DNA from: an uncultured Cytophagales bacterium
Lineage (GTDB): Bacteria > Bacteroidota > Bacteroidia > Cytophagales > Amoebophilaceae
DNA length: 64,000 nucleotides
Assembly: GCA_946547305.1 (NCBI GenBank)
Contig: CAMNOX010000003.1
Location: forward strand, 23,965-87,964
Direction of reading: 5' to 3'
In this document: positions 36,607 through 46,908 of the stretch, in pieces
Layout of the letters: each line of letters begins with the position of its first letter
How positions within the stretch are numbered: position 1 is the first letter of the stretch
Notes under the pieces: generated by a model
Databases searched by the model: none
What the model was told of the DNA's origin: nothing
What the model saw: the letters and a program-made list of their open reading frames with translations, nothing else
Made by a program: the position numbers and the translations under genes

Positions 36607-36996
36607 GTGAGTGAGGGAGGTAATGATGTAAATCTGGGTAGTGTGCATGAAAAGGACAGAGATATATTTACCGAGATTATAATGGCTGGGAAGCGTAAAT
36701 ATTTTATTGATGTAAAAAAGCTTAAGAGTGATATATACTATTTAGTAATTACAGAAAGTGTAAAATGTTCCGGTAAGGACGATGTTTCGGAAGAATTTAA
36801 AAAATTTAGAATAGTTTTGTTCCCTGAGGATTTTGGAAAATTTGTTGAAGGAATAAATAATGCTATAGACTTTATAAAGAAGGAATTGATGCCTAAGTTT
36901 GATTTTGAGAAGTTCAATAAGTCAAATATAGTTAAAAAACCTATAAAAGAAGTTGATTCAGAATACGGTAGTATTATAAATGAAATTAATGTTTGA
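36607..36996 (+). CDS. PUR-family nucleic-acid-binding protein (DUF3276)
   Basis: A 129-residue protein matching the Bacteroidota PUR/DUF3276 family: DIFTEIIMAGKRKYFIDVKKL followed by YYLVITES, then FRIVLFPEDFGKFVEGIN (family pattern AGRRTYFFDVK, DYYLTITES, LYKEDF). PUR domains bind single-stranded or structured nucleic acids. The start is GTG at 36607. The C-terminal 25 residues are variable. A Bacteroidota marker; the cellular role is not settled. Confidence 0.85.
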   Translation: MSEGGNDVNLGSVHEKDRDIFTEIIMAGKRKYFIDVKKLKSDIYYLVITESVKCSGKDDVSEEFKKFRIVLFPEDFGKFVEGINNAIDFIKKELMPKFDFEKFNKSNIVKKPIKEVDSEYGSIINEINV

Positions 36997-37138
36997 TTTT
37001 TATTGGAGTTTTTAAAAGGAGTTTTTATTGAAATTTTAATGTTGTTTCCAAATTTGTTTTGATTGTATTGTGTTTTGATTTATTTATGTAGTTCTATATT
37101 CTGATATTAAGCGCTATTTTTTATATTTAAGTTAGGTT

Positions 37139-38590
37139 ATGTTATATCTTTCTAGAAATAGACTGGTGGGATTAGATCATCTTAAGTGTTTTTCTTTATT
37201 GAAAGTTATAGGTAGTTTGGCTGATGAGTATAATATTGAAGTGTTTGTTGTTGGTGGGTTTGTGAGAGACGTTTTACTAGAGAGAGATAATTATGATATT
37301 GATATTGTTTGTCTTAAAGATGTTTTCTTTTTAGCAAATAAAGTTGCAGAGGCTGTTTCAGCTGATAAATTTGCATTGTATAGTAATTTTGGTGTTGCAA
37401 TGTTAAAAATAGGGTCTGTTCAGATTGAATTTGTGAATGCAAGGAAGGAATCTTATGATTTTAAATCGAGGAAACCTGTAGTTGATGTTGGGACTTTTGA
37501 AGAGGACCAGAGAAGAAGGGATTTTACTATAAATACTTTAGCAATTGGCCTTAATAAACATAATTTTGGAGAGTTTATCGATACGTTTGGAGGATTTAAG
37601 GATTTAGAAAATGGGATAATTAGAACACCTGTTGATCCTAACATAACGTTTAGAGATGATCCTTTGAGGATGTTTAGGGCAATAAGGTTTGCTACACAAT
37701 TGAATTTTGAAATTGAAAGTTCTACATTTTGTGGAATAGTTAATAATCTTGATAGGATAGCTATAATTAGTAAGGAGAGGATAAGTGATGAAATAAATAA
37801 AATGATAATGTCGAAAACTCCTTCTATAGGCTTTAAATTGTTATCGAAGAGTGGTATTTTGTCATTGGTAATGCCTTATATAGAAGAGCTGAAAGGAAGA
37901 TTACATGTTGGTGGATTTTCACATAAGGATATATTTTATCATACATTACAGGTTTTAGATAATATTGCTTGTGTGTCTGAAAATATATGGTTAAGATGGG
38001 CTGCGTTGTTACATGATATTGCAAAACCAAAGACTAGAAAATTTGATAGTTGCCATGGTTTTTCTTTTCATGGACATGATGAGATTGGTGCTAGAATGAT
38101 AAAAGGTATATTTTATAATTTACATTTTCCTAAAGATAAGGTTGGCTATGTTGAAAAGATGGTTAGATTGCATTTAAGGCCGATAACAATAGCAAGTGAT
38201 GTTGTTACAGATTCTGCTGTTAGAAGGTTAGCATTTGATGCAGGTGATGATTTTAATGACCTAATGTTGTTGTGTAGGGCAGATATTACATCACATAATC
38301 CAGTTAAGATTGCAGAGTTTTTAAAGAATTTTGATAGGGTTGAAGAAAAAGTAATGGATATATTAGAGAAGGATTTTAGGAGGAAATTACAACCAGTTAT
38401 TACAGGAGAAATTATAATGAAAGAATTAAGTCTAAAGCCTGGACCTGTAGTTGGTATTATAAAAAATAAATTAAAGGAAGTTATTTTGAATGGAGAAATT
38501 GAAAATGAGTACGATAAGTTACATCAGTATATGTTAGATTTATTAAATACTGGTGAGATAAAAATAGATCCATGTGATAAAATTGGTTAG
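37139..38590 (+). CDS. cca: CCA tRNA nucleotidyltransferase with HD domain
   Basis: Adds or repairs the 3' CCA of tRNAs. The 483-residue class II enzyme has the nucleotidyltransferase motif VVGGFVRDVLL (about 35-45) with the catalytic DIDIV (53-57), the RRDFTINTLA and RDDPLRMFRAIRFA motifs, and a C-terminal HD domain with WAALLHDIAKP. It is needed because most tRNA genes here lack an encoded CCA. Its last 4 bp overlap the convergent end of gatB. Confidence 0.95.
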   Translation: MLYLSRNRLVGLDHLKCFSLLKVIGSLADEYNIEVFVVGGFVRDVLLERDNYDIDIVCLKDVFFLANKVAEAVSADKFALYSNFGVAMLKIGSVQIEFVNARKESYDFKSRKPVVDVGTFEEDQRRRDFTINTLAIGLNKHNFGEFIDTFGGFKDLENGIIRTPVDPNITFRDDPLRMFRAIRFATQLNFEIESSTFCGIVNNLDRIAIISKERISDEINKMIMSKTPSIGFKLLSKSGILSLVMPYIEELKGRLHVGGFSHKDIFYHTLQVLDNIACVSENIWLRWAALLHDIAKPKTRKFDSCHGFSFHGHDEIGARMIKGIFYNLHFPKDKVGYVEKMVRLHLRPITIASDVVTDSAVRRLAFDAGDDFNDLMLLCRADITSHNPVKIAEFLKNFDRVEEKVMDILEKDFRRKLQPVITGEIIMKELSLKPGPVVGIIKNKLKEVILNGEIENEYDKLHQYMLDLLNTGEIKIDPCDKIG

Positions 38591-40062
38591 TAATTTTCTT
38601 CGATTGCTTTTTGTATTAATTCGCTTGTAATTTTTGGATTAGCTTTGTTTTTAGTTCTCTTCATTACTTCTCCAACGAATAGCCCTAATATTCCTTTTTT
38701 ACCGTTTTTATATTCGACTACCTTGTTAGAATATTCTGTTAACACATTATTTATCATTGATTTAATGTAATTTGTTTCTAAATCTTGTGTTAAGTTCAGT
38801 TCTTTGATTAGTTCTTGCGTTGGTTTTAGTGGATTTTCGATTAGTTTTTCTAGTACTATTTGTGTAGCGGTGCTGTAGCTTATTTTATTATCTATTACTA
38901 ATGTTATAAGTTCGCATAGGTTATTTTTATCGATGTTTAGCTCATTTATTTCAATTTTATATTTGTTTAGTAGTTTTTTTATTGGTCCTATTAACCAATT
39001 TGCTAATGTTTCGTAGTTTGTAATTGTTTTTGCAAGAGTTTCAAAGTAATGTAGCATATCTAGGTTCTCTAGGAATATATCTGAGATGTATTCTGATAGG
39101 TTATATTCAGACATTAGTTTTTTTTTGTACTCTCTTGGTAGGGTTTCTAAGTTGTTTTTTATATTGTTTATTTCATTGTCTGATATGACTATTGGAGGGA
39201 TGTTAAATTCTCTTGTATAACGATAATCTGAACTGTTTTCTTTTAGACGCATGAATTTTGTTGTGTTGTTTTCAGGTACAAATGTCCTTGTTTCATTTTT
39301 TATTTGATTGTTATTATTTAAAATCTCCGACTGTCTTATAATTTCGTATTCTATAGCAGTTTTTACATTTTTTATTGAGTTTAGGTTTTTTACTTCTACC
39401 CTGTTTTGGCCTGCTTTGCTGTTTCCTTGTGTTAATGATACGTTTACATCACATCGTAGTGAGCCTTCTTCCATGTTGCAATTTGATATTTTTAGGAAAC
39501 GTACTATTCTCCTTAGCTCATGTAGGAAATAGAATACCTCGTCACTGTTTTTAAATTCTGGTTTTGTGACTATTTCTAGTAATGCAGCTCCACATCTGTT
39601 GTAGTCTAATGTTATTTTGTCTCCATTATTGTTGTATATATTTGAGTTGCCGCTTTTTATAATTTTAATATTTGCTGTATCTTCCTCAACGTGTATTCTG
39701 GTTAAATTTATGTATTCCTCTTTACCGTTGACATCAAAATATATTCGTCCTCCCTTACATATAGGCGTTTTATCTTGTGTGATTTGATATCCCTTAGGTA
39801 GATCTGGGTAGAAATATGTCTTTCTGTCAAAATAGTTTATATTAGATATATCACTCCCGAATGATAATCCTAGTTTGATTGCACTATATAAAGCTTCTTT
39901 GTTGAATGTTGGTAGTGTTCCTGGGTAGGCTAGTGTTATTGGTGTTGTTAGTGTGTTATTTGGTGCTCCGTATTCAAATTTTTCTGGACTGAACATTTTG
40001 TTCTGTAGATTTAATTGTAAATGTATCTCTAAACCTATTACTGGAATATATTTTGACTCCAT
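38587..40062 (-). CDS. gatB: Aspartyl/glutamyl-tRNA amidotransferase subunit B
   Basis: GatB is the kinase/tRNA-binding subunit of GatCAB, which turns Glu-tRNA-Gln and Asp-tRNA-Asn into Gln- and Asn-tRNA. The 491 residues carry YIPVIGLEIHLQLNLQNKMFS at the start (outline), ALYSAIKLGLSFG, FDRKTYFYPDLPKGYQIT, CNMEEGSLRCDVNVS and a YqeY-like C-terminal tail (NPKITSELIQKAI). gatA and gatC are not in the window. With a short, possibly non-discriminating AspRS nearby, it may serve Asn-tRNA formation as well as Gln-tRNA. Confidence 0.96.
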   Translation of the reverse strand: MESKYIPVIGLEIHLQLNLQNKMFSPEKFEYGAPNNTLTTPITLAYPGTLPTFNKEALYSAIKLGLSFGSDISNINYFDRKTYFYPDLPKGYQITQDKTPICKGGRIYFDVNGKEEYINLTRIHVEEDTANIKIIKSGNSNIYNNNGDKITLDYNRCGAALLEIVTKPEFKNSDEVFYFLHELRRIVRFLKISNCNMEEGSLRCDVNVSLTQGNSKAGQNRVEVKNLNSIKNVKTAIEYEIIRQSEILNNNNQIKNETRTFVPENNTTKFMRLKENSSDYRYTREFNIPPIVISDNEINNIKNNLETLPREYKKKLMSEYNLSEYISDIFLENLDMLHYFETLAKTITNYETLANWLIGPIKKLLNKYKIEINELNIDKNNLCELITLVIDNKISYSTATQIVLEKLIENPLKPTQELIKELNLTQDLETNYIKSMINNVLTEYSNKVVEYKNGKKGILGLFVGEVMKRTKNKANPKITSELIQKAIEENY

Positions 40063-40138
40063 AATTTAAGTTATAATTTTATCTTAGCAAGTACTGATTC
40101 TGCTATTGAATTGTTTTGGATTGATTTGAATTGATTTA

Positions 40139-40711
40139 CTATTTATTCTTAACTCTTTCAATATATTTACCGTCTCTAGTGTCTATTTTTATTCTATCTT
40201 CTTTATTTATAAAAAGCGGGACTTGGACTACTAAACCTGTTTCTGTTGTGGCTTTTTTGAATGCTTGTGTTGCTGTATTGCCTTTTTCTGCTTGTTCTAC
40301 TTCCTTTATTGTCATTTCGATTGATATAGGTAATTCTACACCTAATATTTCATCATTATTTGCAGGTATAGTCAGAATAGTTACTTCTTGCCCATCTTTT
40401 AGGTATAATGGATTCGAAATCATGTTTTTGTCTATTGTAACTTGTTTGTAGTTTTCATTATCCATAAATACGTAACTATCTCCCATTGAATATAGAAATT
40501 GATTTTTCCTTCGCTCTACTCTTACGAAATCTACTTTTATTCCTGCGTTGTACGTGTATTCTAGGATTCTTCCAGTTTTTAGGTTTTTTAATTTTGTTCT
40601 TACAAATGCCCCTCCTTTGCCTGGCTTTACATGTTGAAACTCTATTATTGTATAAAAGTCGTTATTGAACTTTATAACTAATCCGTTTTTAAAATCTGCA
40701 GTTGTGCTCAT
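40139..40711 (-). CDS. efp: Translation elongation factor P
   Basis: EF-P relieves ribosome stalling at polyproline. The 190-residue protein starts MSTTADFKNGLVIKF and has the modified-lysine loop KPGKGGAF (K32), followed by RTKLKNLKTGRILEYTY and the OB domains ending DTRDGKYIERV. I use the second of two adjacent ATG codons, as the N-terminus then matches relatives. No modification enzyme is in the window. Confidence 0.95.
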   Translation of the reverse strand: MSTTADFKNGLVIKFNNDFYTIIEFQHVKPGKGGAFVRTKLKNLKTGRILEYTYNAGIKVDFVRVERRKNQFLYSMGDSYVFMDNENYKQVTIDKNMISNPLYLKDGQEVTILTIPANNDEILGVELPISIEMTIKEVEQAEKGNTATQAFKKATTETGLVVQVPLFINKEDRIKIDTRDGKYIERVKNK

Positions 40712-40747
40712 CATTTTTTTTGATAAATAAAATTATTAAAAAAATTA

Positions 40748-41971
40748 TTATTTTAGGATATTTTCTATATCTTCTATTTCCTTTGGTATTTGACGTGTTA
40801 AAACTTTATGTCCTTTATCTGTAACCAGTACTGTATCTTCTATTCTTATTCCTATTTTTAGCCTTTTTATATACAATCCTGGTTCTACTGTAATTACATT
40901 ATTTTCTGTGAGTGGAATATTTGGAGCTGGATCGTGTACATCTAGTCCAACGTGGTGTGAAACATTGTGATAGTATATTTTTTTTATGTCTGATTTTTTT
41001 TTAATCAATTTGCATTCTAAACATTTATTACTCAAGAAGTTTATAGTTTCAGATTGTAGGTGTTTTATAGTTATACCTGGTTTTATTAGTGATATTATGT
41101 ATTCGTTGCATTCTTTTACTATTGTGTATATTTTCTTTTGTACTTGTGTATATGTTCCTCTTATTGGAAATGTTCTAGTTACGTCGCAGGCATAATGGTT
41201 ATAACTTGCTCCAACATCGCATAGAACTAAATCATTTCTATTTAGTGAATCTAATGGGTTTGGATAGTGTAGGCATGTAGCATTTTTACCTGCGGCGACA
41301 ATGGAATCAAAAGCAAGTTCGTGTGTTCCGTGGTTTAGAACTTCTTCATTAAAGCAGTTTAGTATTTCATATTCCTTTGTTGCTTTTTTTATATTTTTGA
41401 ATATTTTTTGGAATCCTTTTTGTGTTATCTTTGCAGCTTCTTTAATACAGATTATTTCGTGCTTGTCTTTGTTTTTTCGTAGGTTTACTATATCTTCGTA
41501 TATATTTTCTACTTTGATTTTTGGTTGTATGTGTGATAATATTTCATCTATCTTTTGGCGGTTTTTGAAATCTGTGTATATTGTTTTTATTGTGTTCTTT
41601 TTAATTGTTTTTGTTATAAATTCAGTTAGAGTGTCATTATTAAGTATATTTTCTTTTTTAATGAAGCTTTGTTTAGAGATTTTTGTATGACTTGGTATTT
41701 TCCCTATGAAATTTTCTGTCTGTTTATCTATATTGTTGATTGAGATGTATTCTTGTGCAATATTATTGTGTTTTGATATTATTAGAAATGATTTTTGGAT
41801 TGAGATGTTAGTGAGATAAAAGAAGTTTCTATTTACATAAAAAGGATAACATATGTCCTCACTTTTTGTAATTTCTTCACCTGAGTATAGTATTAAGAGG
41901 GTATCGTTGTTTAGTACTTTTTCGAGTTTTTTTCTTCTTGATTGTATGATGGTTTTTATTTTTATTCCCAT
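40748..41971 (-). CDS. pepP: Xaa-Pro aminopeptidase (M24 family)
   Basis: A metallopeptidase removing N-terminal residues before proline. The 407-residue protein has an N-terminal creatinase-like domain and the pita-bread catalytic domain with metal ligands in LVLCDVGASYNHYACDVTR (two Asp), VSHHVGLDVHD (His), ITVEPGLYI (Glu) and IRIEDTVLVT (Glu). All five ligands are present. It reads in the same direction as efp with a 36-bp gap. Confidence 0.93.
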   Translation of the reverse strand: MGIKIKTIIQSRRKKLEKVLNNDTLLILYSGEEITKSEDICYPFYVNRNFFYLTNISIQKSFLIISKHNNIAQEYISINNIDKQTENFIGKIPSHTKISKQSFIKKENILNNDTLTEFITKTIKKNTIKTIYTDFKNRQKIDEILSHIQPKIKVENIYEDIVNLRKNKDKHEIICIKEAAKITQKGFQKIFKNIKKATKEYEILNCFNEEVLNHGTHELAFDSIVAAGKNATCLHYPNPLDSLNRNDLVLCDVGASYNHYACDVTRTFPIRGTYTQVQKKIYTIVKECNEYIISLIKPGITIKHLQSETINFLSNKCLECKLIKKKSDIKKIYYHNVSHHVGLDVHDPAPNIPLTENNVITVEPGLYIKRLKIGIRIEDTVLVTDKGHKVLTRQIPKEIEDIENILK

Positions 41972-42152
41972 ATTTATTAGTATAAAAATTTTATTAGATA
42001 TGTATTTTTGAGTGGTATTTTAGGTTGCTTTTTTTAGAATTGAATTTGTGTAAAATAGCACATAGATTTTGTACGTATAAATATAAGGTTGATTTTAGGT
42101 AGTTCAGTCATTTATCTTGTATTTTGGTATAAATTATGAATGCTGTTATAAG

Positions 42153-42227
42153 TCGGGGTGATGGGATTTGAACCCATGACCTCATGCTCCCAAAGCATGC
42201 GCGATAACCGAGCTACGCTACGCCCCG
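42153..42227 (-). tRNA. tRNA-Pro(TGG)
   Basis: Minus-strand acceptor CGGGGCG/CACCCCG (one C-A mismatch), anticodon arm CATGC-TTTGGGA-GCATG with anticodon TGG, T arm ATGGG-TTCAAAT-CCCAT. No encoded CCA. Confidence 0.93.
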
Positions 42228-42418
42228 TATTTACTGTTTAAAGCTATTATTTTTTAAACAAAATTAATCATAATATTTAAATAATTAATTGTGAGTTCAT
42301 GAATATATAAAAATGAATATATAAATTAAATACTATTAACCCTTGAGGAATTATCAAAATCAACTAACTAGTTGTATTATAAAAGAATAAATTAATTCGA
42401 GAATCAGTATAATTTTTA

Positions 42419-42643
42419 TTACTTTCTTCTATTTACAAGTTCGATGATTATTAATACTACTGCAATAGATAGGAAAATACCACCAACCATAAGCAATTTT
42501 TCTGACACATCTGGGTAGTTACTCTTTAGAATACCTCCTGTTAGTGATATAACAAAATCTAATACTACAAGAGCATATGTTGCGTTTTGTAACGTTTCTT
42601 TTTTACTGCTACTGTTCCCTGGAACTTTGTTATCTTTAGCCAT
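42419..42643 (-). CDS. Small two-helix membrane protein, unknown
   Basis: A 74-residue protein with a polar start (MAKDNKVPGNSSSKK), two hydrophobic segments (ALVVLDFVISLTGGIL and LLMVGGIFLSIAVVLII) and a basic end. No family recognised. It lies 33 bp downstream of groEL on the same strand and may be read through from it. Confidence 0.6.
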   Translation of the reverse strand: MAKDNKVPGNSSSKKETLQNATYALVVLDFVISLTGGILKSNYPDVSEKLLMVGGIFLSIAVVLIIIELVNRRK

Positions 42644-42676
42644 ATTATATAGTTACATTTTATTTTGTAAAAAAAA

Positions 42677-44320
42677 TTATATCATGCCCATTGAGCTATC
42701 CATCCCACCTGGTTGGCCACACATATGTTGCTTTTCTTCTTTTTCAACAACAACACATTCTGTTGTTAACATTAGAGAGGCAACAGATGCAGCATTTTCT
42801 AGTTCTAGTCTTATGACTTTTGTTGGGTCTAGTACTCCATTCTCATAGAGGTCTTCGCATTTCTTTGTTTTTGCGTTGTACCCATAACTTATTGAGCTAG
42901 AGGATTCTATTTCATTTTTTATTACACTTATGTCTTCTTCTCCAGCATTCATTAAGATAGTTTCGAATGGTGAACTAGCAGCCTTAAATATTATATTCAT
43001 TCCAGTCCTTTGGTCTTCATTCTCTGCATTTAATGAATTGACTGCTTTTCGGCACTTTAATAATGCTATTCCTCCGCCTGGAACTACTCCTTCTTGTACT
43101 GCAGCCCTTGTTGCGTGAAGTGCGTCATCTATTCTATCTTTTTTCTCTTTCATTTCTACTTCTGTAGCAGCTCCAATGTAAATAACTGCAACTCCGCCGG
43201 ATAATTTAGCTCTTCTTTCTTCTAGTTTTTCTTTGTCATATTCTGAATCTGTATTCTTTATTTGAGCTGATATTTGTTCTATTCTATCATTTATGTTATC
43301 TTTATTGCCGTTTCCATTTACGATAGTTGTACTGTCTTTTGTAACAATTACTTTTTCGGCTCTTCCGAGGCTTTCGATATTTATTTCATCTAACTTTAAG
43401 CATTTTTGTTCTGATGCTAATGTTCCTCCAGTGACAATTGCTATATCTTCTAATATATCTTTCTTTCTATCTCCAAATCCTGGTGCTTTTACTGCGCAAA
43501 CTTTTATCACTGATCTTATCTTATTGAATACCAGCGTAGTAAGCGCTTCTCCGTCTACGTCATCAGCTATTATTAGTAAAGGCCTTCCGCTCTGAGCAAC
43601 AGATTCTAGTATTGGAATTATTTCCTTTATGACACTTATTTTTTTGTCACAAATTAGGATATATGGATTCTCTAGTTCAGCTGTCATTTTTTCTGAATTA
43701 GTTGCAAAATATGGAGAAAGATAGCCCCTATCAAATTCCATACCTTCTACTACCTCTACTTTTGTCTCTGAGCTTTTTGATTCTTCTACTGTTATGACTC
43801 CATTCCTCCCAACTTTCCTCATAGCTTCTGAAATAAATTTCCCTATCTGTGGATCGTTGTTAGCTGATATTGTTGCTACTTTTTCTATTTCTGAACTCTC
43901 AATGTCAATTTTTTTTGATATTGACTTAAGTTCTTCAACGATGCATTCTACGGCCTTATCTATCCCTCTTTTTATTTCTACGGAATTTGTACCTGGTGCA
44001 ATGAGGTATTTTAACCCGTTACTATAAATACTTTGTGCTATAACAGTTGCTCCAGTTGTACCGTCACCGGCTTCATCGTTAGTTTTAGATGCAACTTCTT
44101 TGATTAATTGTGCTCCTATATTTTCATATTGGTCCTTTAATTCTATTTCCTTTGCTACTGTTACTCCGTCCTTAGTTATAGACGCAGACCCAATTTTATT
44201 GGAAAGAACAACATTTTTCCCTCTAGGGCCCATCGTACATTTTACTGCATTTGCTAGTTTGTCAACTCCCTTCTGCATTTTTACCCTTGCATCGTTTCCG
44301 TATACTATATCTTTTGGCAT
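42677..44320 (-). CDS. groEL: 60-kDa chaperonin GroEL
   Basis: The ATP-driven folding cage. The 547 residues show [16 protein letters not shown] (here [12 protein letters not shown]), [23 protein letters not shown], and the C-terminal GGM-type tail ([14 protein letters not shown]). The usual GDGTTT has Ala-context GDGTTGAT, a conservative change. Second gene of groES-groEL (25-bp gap). Confidence 0.98.
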   Translation of the reverse strand: MPKDIVYGNDARVKMQKGVDKLANAVKCTMGPRGKNVVLSNKIGSASITKDGVTVAKEIELKDQYENIGAQLIKEVASKTNDEAGDGTTGATVIAQSIYSNGLKYLIAPGTNSVEIKRGIDKAVECIVEELKSISKKIDIESSEIEKVATISANNDPQIGKFISEAMRKVGRNGVITVEESKSSETKVEVVEGMEFDRGYLSPYFATNSEKMTAELENPYILICDKKISVIKEIIPILESVAQSGRPLLIIADDVDGEALTTLVFNKIRSVIKVCAVKAPGFGDRKKDILEDIAIVTGGTLASEQKCLKLDEINIESLGRAEKVIVTKDSTTIVNGNGNKDNINDRIEQISAQIKNTDSEYDKEKLEERRAKLSGGVAVIYIGAATEVEMKEKKDRIDDALHATRAAVQEGVVPGGGIALLKCRKAVNSLNAENEDQRTGMNIIFKAASSPFETILMNAGEEDISVIKNEIESSSSISYGYNAKTKKCEDLYENGVLDPTKVIRLELENAASVASLMLTTECVVVEKEEKQHMCGQPGGMDSSMGMI

Positions 44321-44345
44321 AATTTCAATTATTTTTTTTTAAAAG

Positions 44346-44630
44346 TTAATCTGTTATAATCGCTAGAATTTCTGATTCTTTCATTATTATCAATGTCTCA
44401 TCTCCAATATTAAATTCAGTTCCTCCGTACTTGTTGAAGATAACATGATCTCCTACTTTTACATTCATTGGTTCATCTTTTTTACCAGGTCCAACACTTT
44501 TTACAATACCTTCCTGAGGTTTTTCTTTATCGATATTTGGTAGAAGAATACCTCCAGATGTTTTTTCGTTTTTTTTTACTGGTTCTATTGCAACCATGTT
44601 CAGTAATGGTTTTATGTTTATTGTAGTCAT
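44346..44630 (-). CDS. groES: 10-kDa co-chaperonin GroES
   Basis: The lid of the GroEL cage. The 94 residues include IKPLLNMVAIEP, the mobile loop EKTSGGILLPN, and VGDHVIFNKYGGTEF. First gene of the groES-groEL operon, preceded by a sigma-54-like element identical to that before dnaK. Confidence 0.97.
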   Translation of the reverse strand: MTTINIKPLLNMVAIEPVKKNEKTSGGILLPNIDKEKPQEGIVKSVGPGKKDEPMNVKVGDHVIFNKYGGTEFNIGDETLIIMKESEILAIITD

Positions 44631-44655
44631 AACCTCACCTTCTGTATCTAATGTA

Positions 44656-44674
44656 TAGCAAAAAACTTTCCAAA
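44656..44674 (-). promoter_or_regulatory. Putative sigma-54 (-24/-12) promoter of groES-groEL
   Basis: Read on the minus strand, TTTGGAAAGTTTTTTGCTA carries GG (complement of 44670-44671), 10 nt, then GC (complement of 44658-44659), 28 bp before the groES ATG. Seventeen central bases are the same as in the dnaK element. Confidence 0.7.
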
Positions 44675-45244
44675 CTATAGAGTATATTTATGATTAATGT
44701 AATTTAATGATAGTTTCATGTGTGATAGATCCCTCTTTAGATATAATTTTGTTCCGTTTATTTTTGTTTTTTTTGTTTCGATATTAGTCGTATGTGTGTT
44801 AAAAAAAGCATCATTATCTATGTCGTATATTAGACAGTCAGTATAGATGTCTACGTTATCTGTTATTGATTTAATATGTATGTCTCCAATGAATAGTATT
44901 AAATTTTTTTTCTTGTAATAATATGCTTGATTTGATTTTAGATTTATGATTTCTCTATTGTTTTTGTCGTAATATTTGAGAAAGAATTTTTTTGGAGTGT
45001 TTCCTGAGAAGTCCTTTTCAATTATAGTGTGGTCTGTTCTTATTTCGAATAATTTATTTCCATTGTTGAAAATTGAACTGATGTTATTATTACTACTTAT
45101 TAATGGTTTTTTTTTATATTCTCTAAAATTATCGTTTATTATTTCTTCGACAAAATCTGTGGTTATATCATTTATTTTTACTCCTGCTTCAATGACACAT
45201 GTTGTTATCGTAAAGATAATGTAATAAATAAGTAGGTATGTCAC
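44675..45244 (-). CDS. lptC: LptC-like lipopolysaccharide export protein
   Basis: LptC takes lipopolysaccharide from the LptBFG extractor to the periplasmic bridge. The 189-residue protein has an N-terminal hydrophobic anchor (LIYYIIFTITTC) and a beta-jellyroll-like body; the segments INLKSNQAYYYKKKNLILFIGDI (outline), DCLIYDIDNDAFF and IETKKTKINGTKLYL match the LptC pattern LxWD...i.s......v...dg....G..L. The start is GTG. If right, the cell still makes an outer-membrane lipid needing Lpt export. Family assignment by eye, moderately sure. Confidence 0.72.
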   Translation of the reverse strand: MTYLLIYYIIFTITTCVIEAGVKINDITTDFVEEIINDNFREYKKKPLISSNNNISSIFNNGNKLFEIRTDHTIIEKDFSGNTPKKFFLKYYDKNNREIINLKSNQAYYYKKKNLILFIGDIHIKSITDNVDIYTDCLIYDIDNDAFFNTHTTNIETKKTKINGTKLYLKRDLSHMKLSLNYINHKYTL

Positions 45245-45282
45245 AGTTTAAAGTTATATAAGATACTGATATTTTGTCTACT

Positions 45283-45816
45283 TTAGTAGTTATTATTGTA
45301 AACTTCAAAGTACGATCTATTGTGTCCGCAAACTGGACATTCATTTGGAGCCTTTATATTTGAATGTATATATCCACATTTTTTACATTTCCATAGTGTG
45401 ATTTGTTTTTTTTTAAAGACTTCATTGTTATTTATATTTTTTAGTATTTTTATGAATCTTTCTTTGTGGTTTTTTTCAATTTCTCCTATTAGTTTGAATT
45501 TTTCAGCTATTTCTGTAAACCCTTCTTCTCTTGCCGTTGATTCGAACTCTTTGTACATTACTTCATTTTCGTATTTTTCTCCATCGATTGATTCTTGTAA
45601 ATTATCTATCGTATTTTTGTATTCGTACAGCATTTTGTATAGGATTTTAGCGTGTTCCCTTTCGTTTTCTGCGCATTCTAGAAATATATCTGAGATTTGG
45701 TTATATCCTTCTTTTATTGCTGTCTTAGCAAAAATTGTATATTTATTTCTTGCTTTAGATTCACCTTCAAAAGCTTTTTCTATATTTTTTTTAGTTCGAG
45801 ATGAGTTGTAATCCAT
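45283..45816 (-). CDS. rbr: Rubrerythrin
   Basis: A non-heme iron peroxidase that protects anaerobes and microaerophiles from hydrogen peroxide. The 177 residues include the diiron helices with EGESKARNKYTIFAK, ECAENEREHAKI, EFESTAREEGF and IGEIEKNHKERF, then a rubredoxin-like FeS4 site CKKCGYIH...CPVCG. All expected iron ligands are present. Confidence 0.96.
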   Translation of the reverse strand: MDYNSSRTKKNIEKAFEGESKARNKYTIFAKTAIKEGYNQISDIFLECAENEREHAKILYKMLYEYKNTIDNLQESIDGEKYENEVMYKEFESTAREEGFTEIAEKFKLIGEIEKNHKERFIKILKNINNNEVFKKKQITLWKCKKCGYIHSNIKAPNECPVCGHNRSYFEVYNNNY

Positions 45817-45869
45817 AAAACGGTGGTATTGTTTAATATGTTAATTATTTAATGTTTAACTAGAAAATA

Positions 45870-46865
45870 ATGTTTGAAAATTTACAGAGAAAGCGTGAGT
45901 TTTTTAATTATTTTAAGAGGTTAACTGTAGGTAGTAATTTTTCGAATAGTATATTGATTTATGATGACGGTTGTGGTAATTTGTTTAGATATGTTTTTGA
46001 GTTTGTAATGACATTATATTGCGATAGTGGACTTGAATTTTATTGTGGTAAATGTTTAAAATGTAAGCTAATATCGCAGTTTTCTCATCCTAATGTAAGG
46101 TTTATAATTCCTTCCAATGATGAAGATTACGGTTCTTCTGGCAAGTTACTTAAGACATTTGGACAATTTTTTAATAGTTCTAGTGTGATTAATTTAAATT
46201 CGTGGAGTGATGTTTTAAAGTCACAAAAAAAGCAGATGATTATTCCTAAATCTTCTATAATTGACGTAATGGAGTTTATAAACGGTGATTATTTAGATGT
46301 TTGTCCTAGAATTTGTTTGCTTTGGGGCCCAGAGTTGTTGAATATTAACTCTGCTAATTCAATTTTAAAAATATTGGAGGAACCGAAGGAAAGGTGTTTT
46401 TTTATATTAGTTTCTGAGAATATAGATGATATTTTACCGACAATAAGGTCACGGGTTGTGAAGTTTTTTTTTAATGATTATTTTGGTTATGTTTCAGATG
46501 CTCAGTCAGTTAATAATTTTTTAGAAATATTAAGGGTGTCTTTTTCTTTGAAATATGAGAAGTTGTATATCCTTATCGATAATTTATCAAAGTATGGTAG
46601 GAATGGGATTATTAGTATTTTAAAGTCTGGGTTGTTTTTTATGTTTGATTTGCTTTATTGTAAGCTTGGATTAGAGATTAATGGAAAATATGATAATAAA
46701 ACACTTATTTCGTTAAGAAAACTTTGTGAAATTGTAGATTTTAAGTTTATTGAGTTTATTACTGGTCTATTGGATCGTTCTATTTTGTTGCTTAATAACA
46801 ATGCTAATTTAAGGTTTATTTTGTTTAATTTGGTTTCTAAAATAAATATAAATATAAGAAACTAA
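45870..46865 (+). CDS. holB: DNA polymerase III delta-prime-type subunit
   Basis: Clamp-loader component. The 331-residue protein has a Cys cluster CGKCLKCK (about 60-67) in the first AAA-like domain, and the sensor helix region NSANSILKILEEPKERCFFI with LPTIRSRVVKF following, as in delta-prime subunits. No intact Walker A is visible, as is normal for this subunit. Bacteroidota homologues are similarly diverged. Confidence 0.88.
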   Translation: MFENLQRKREFFNYFKRLTVGSNFSNSILIYDDGCGNLFRYVFEFVMTLYCDSGLEFYCGKCLKCKLISQFSHPNVRFIIPSNDEDYGSSGKLLKTFGQFFNSSSVINLNSWSDVLKSQKKQMIIPKSSIIDVMEFINGDYLDVCPRICLLWGPELLNINSANSILKILEEPKERCFFILVSENIDDILPTIRSRVVKFFFNDYFGYVSDAQSVNNFLEILRVSFSLKYEKLYILIDNLSKYGRNGIISILKSGLFFMFDLLYCKLGLEINGKYDNKTLISLRKLCEIVDFKFIEFITGLLDRSILLLNNNANLRFILFNLVSKININIRN

Positions 46866-46908
46866 GGAAAAATTTTAATTAATAGTAAAAAAATACTAAT
46901 AATTAAAT

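Noticed and set aside
42236..42262. GTTTAAA/TTTAAAC inverted repeat after tRNA-Pro
   Set aside because: A 7-bp A/T-dominated stem is expected by chance in sequence this AT-rich.
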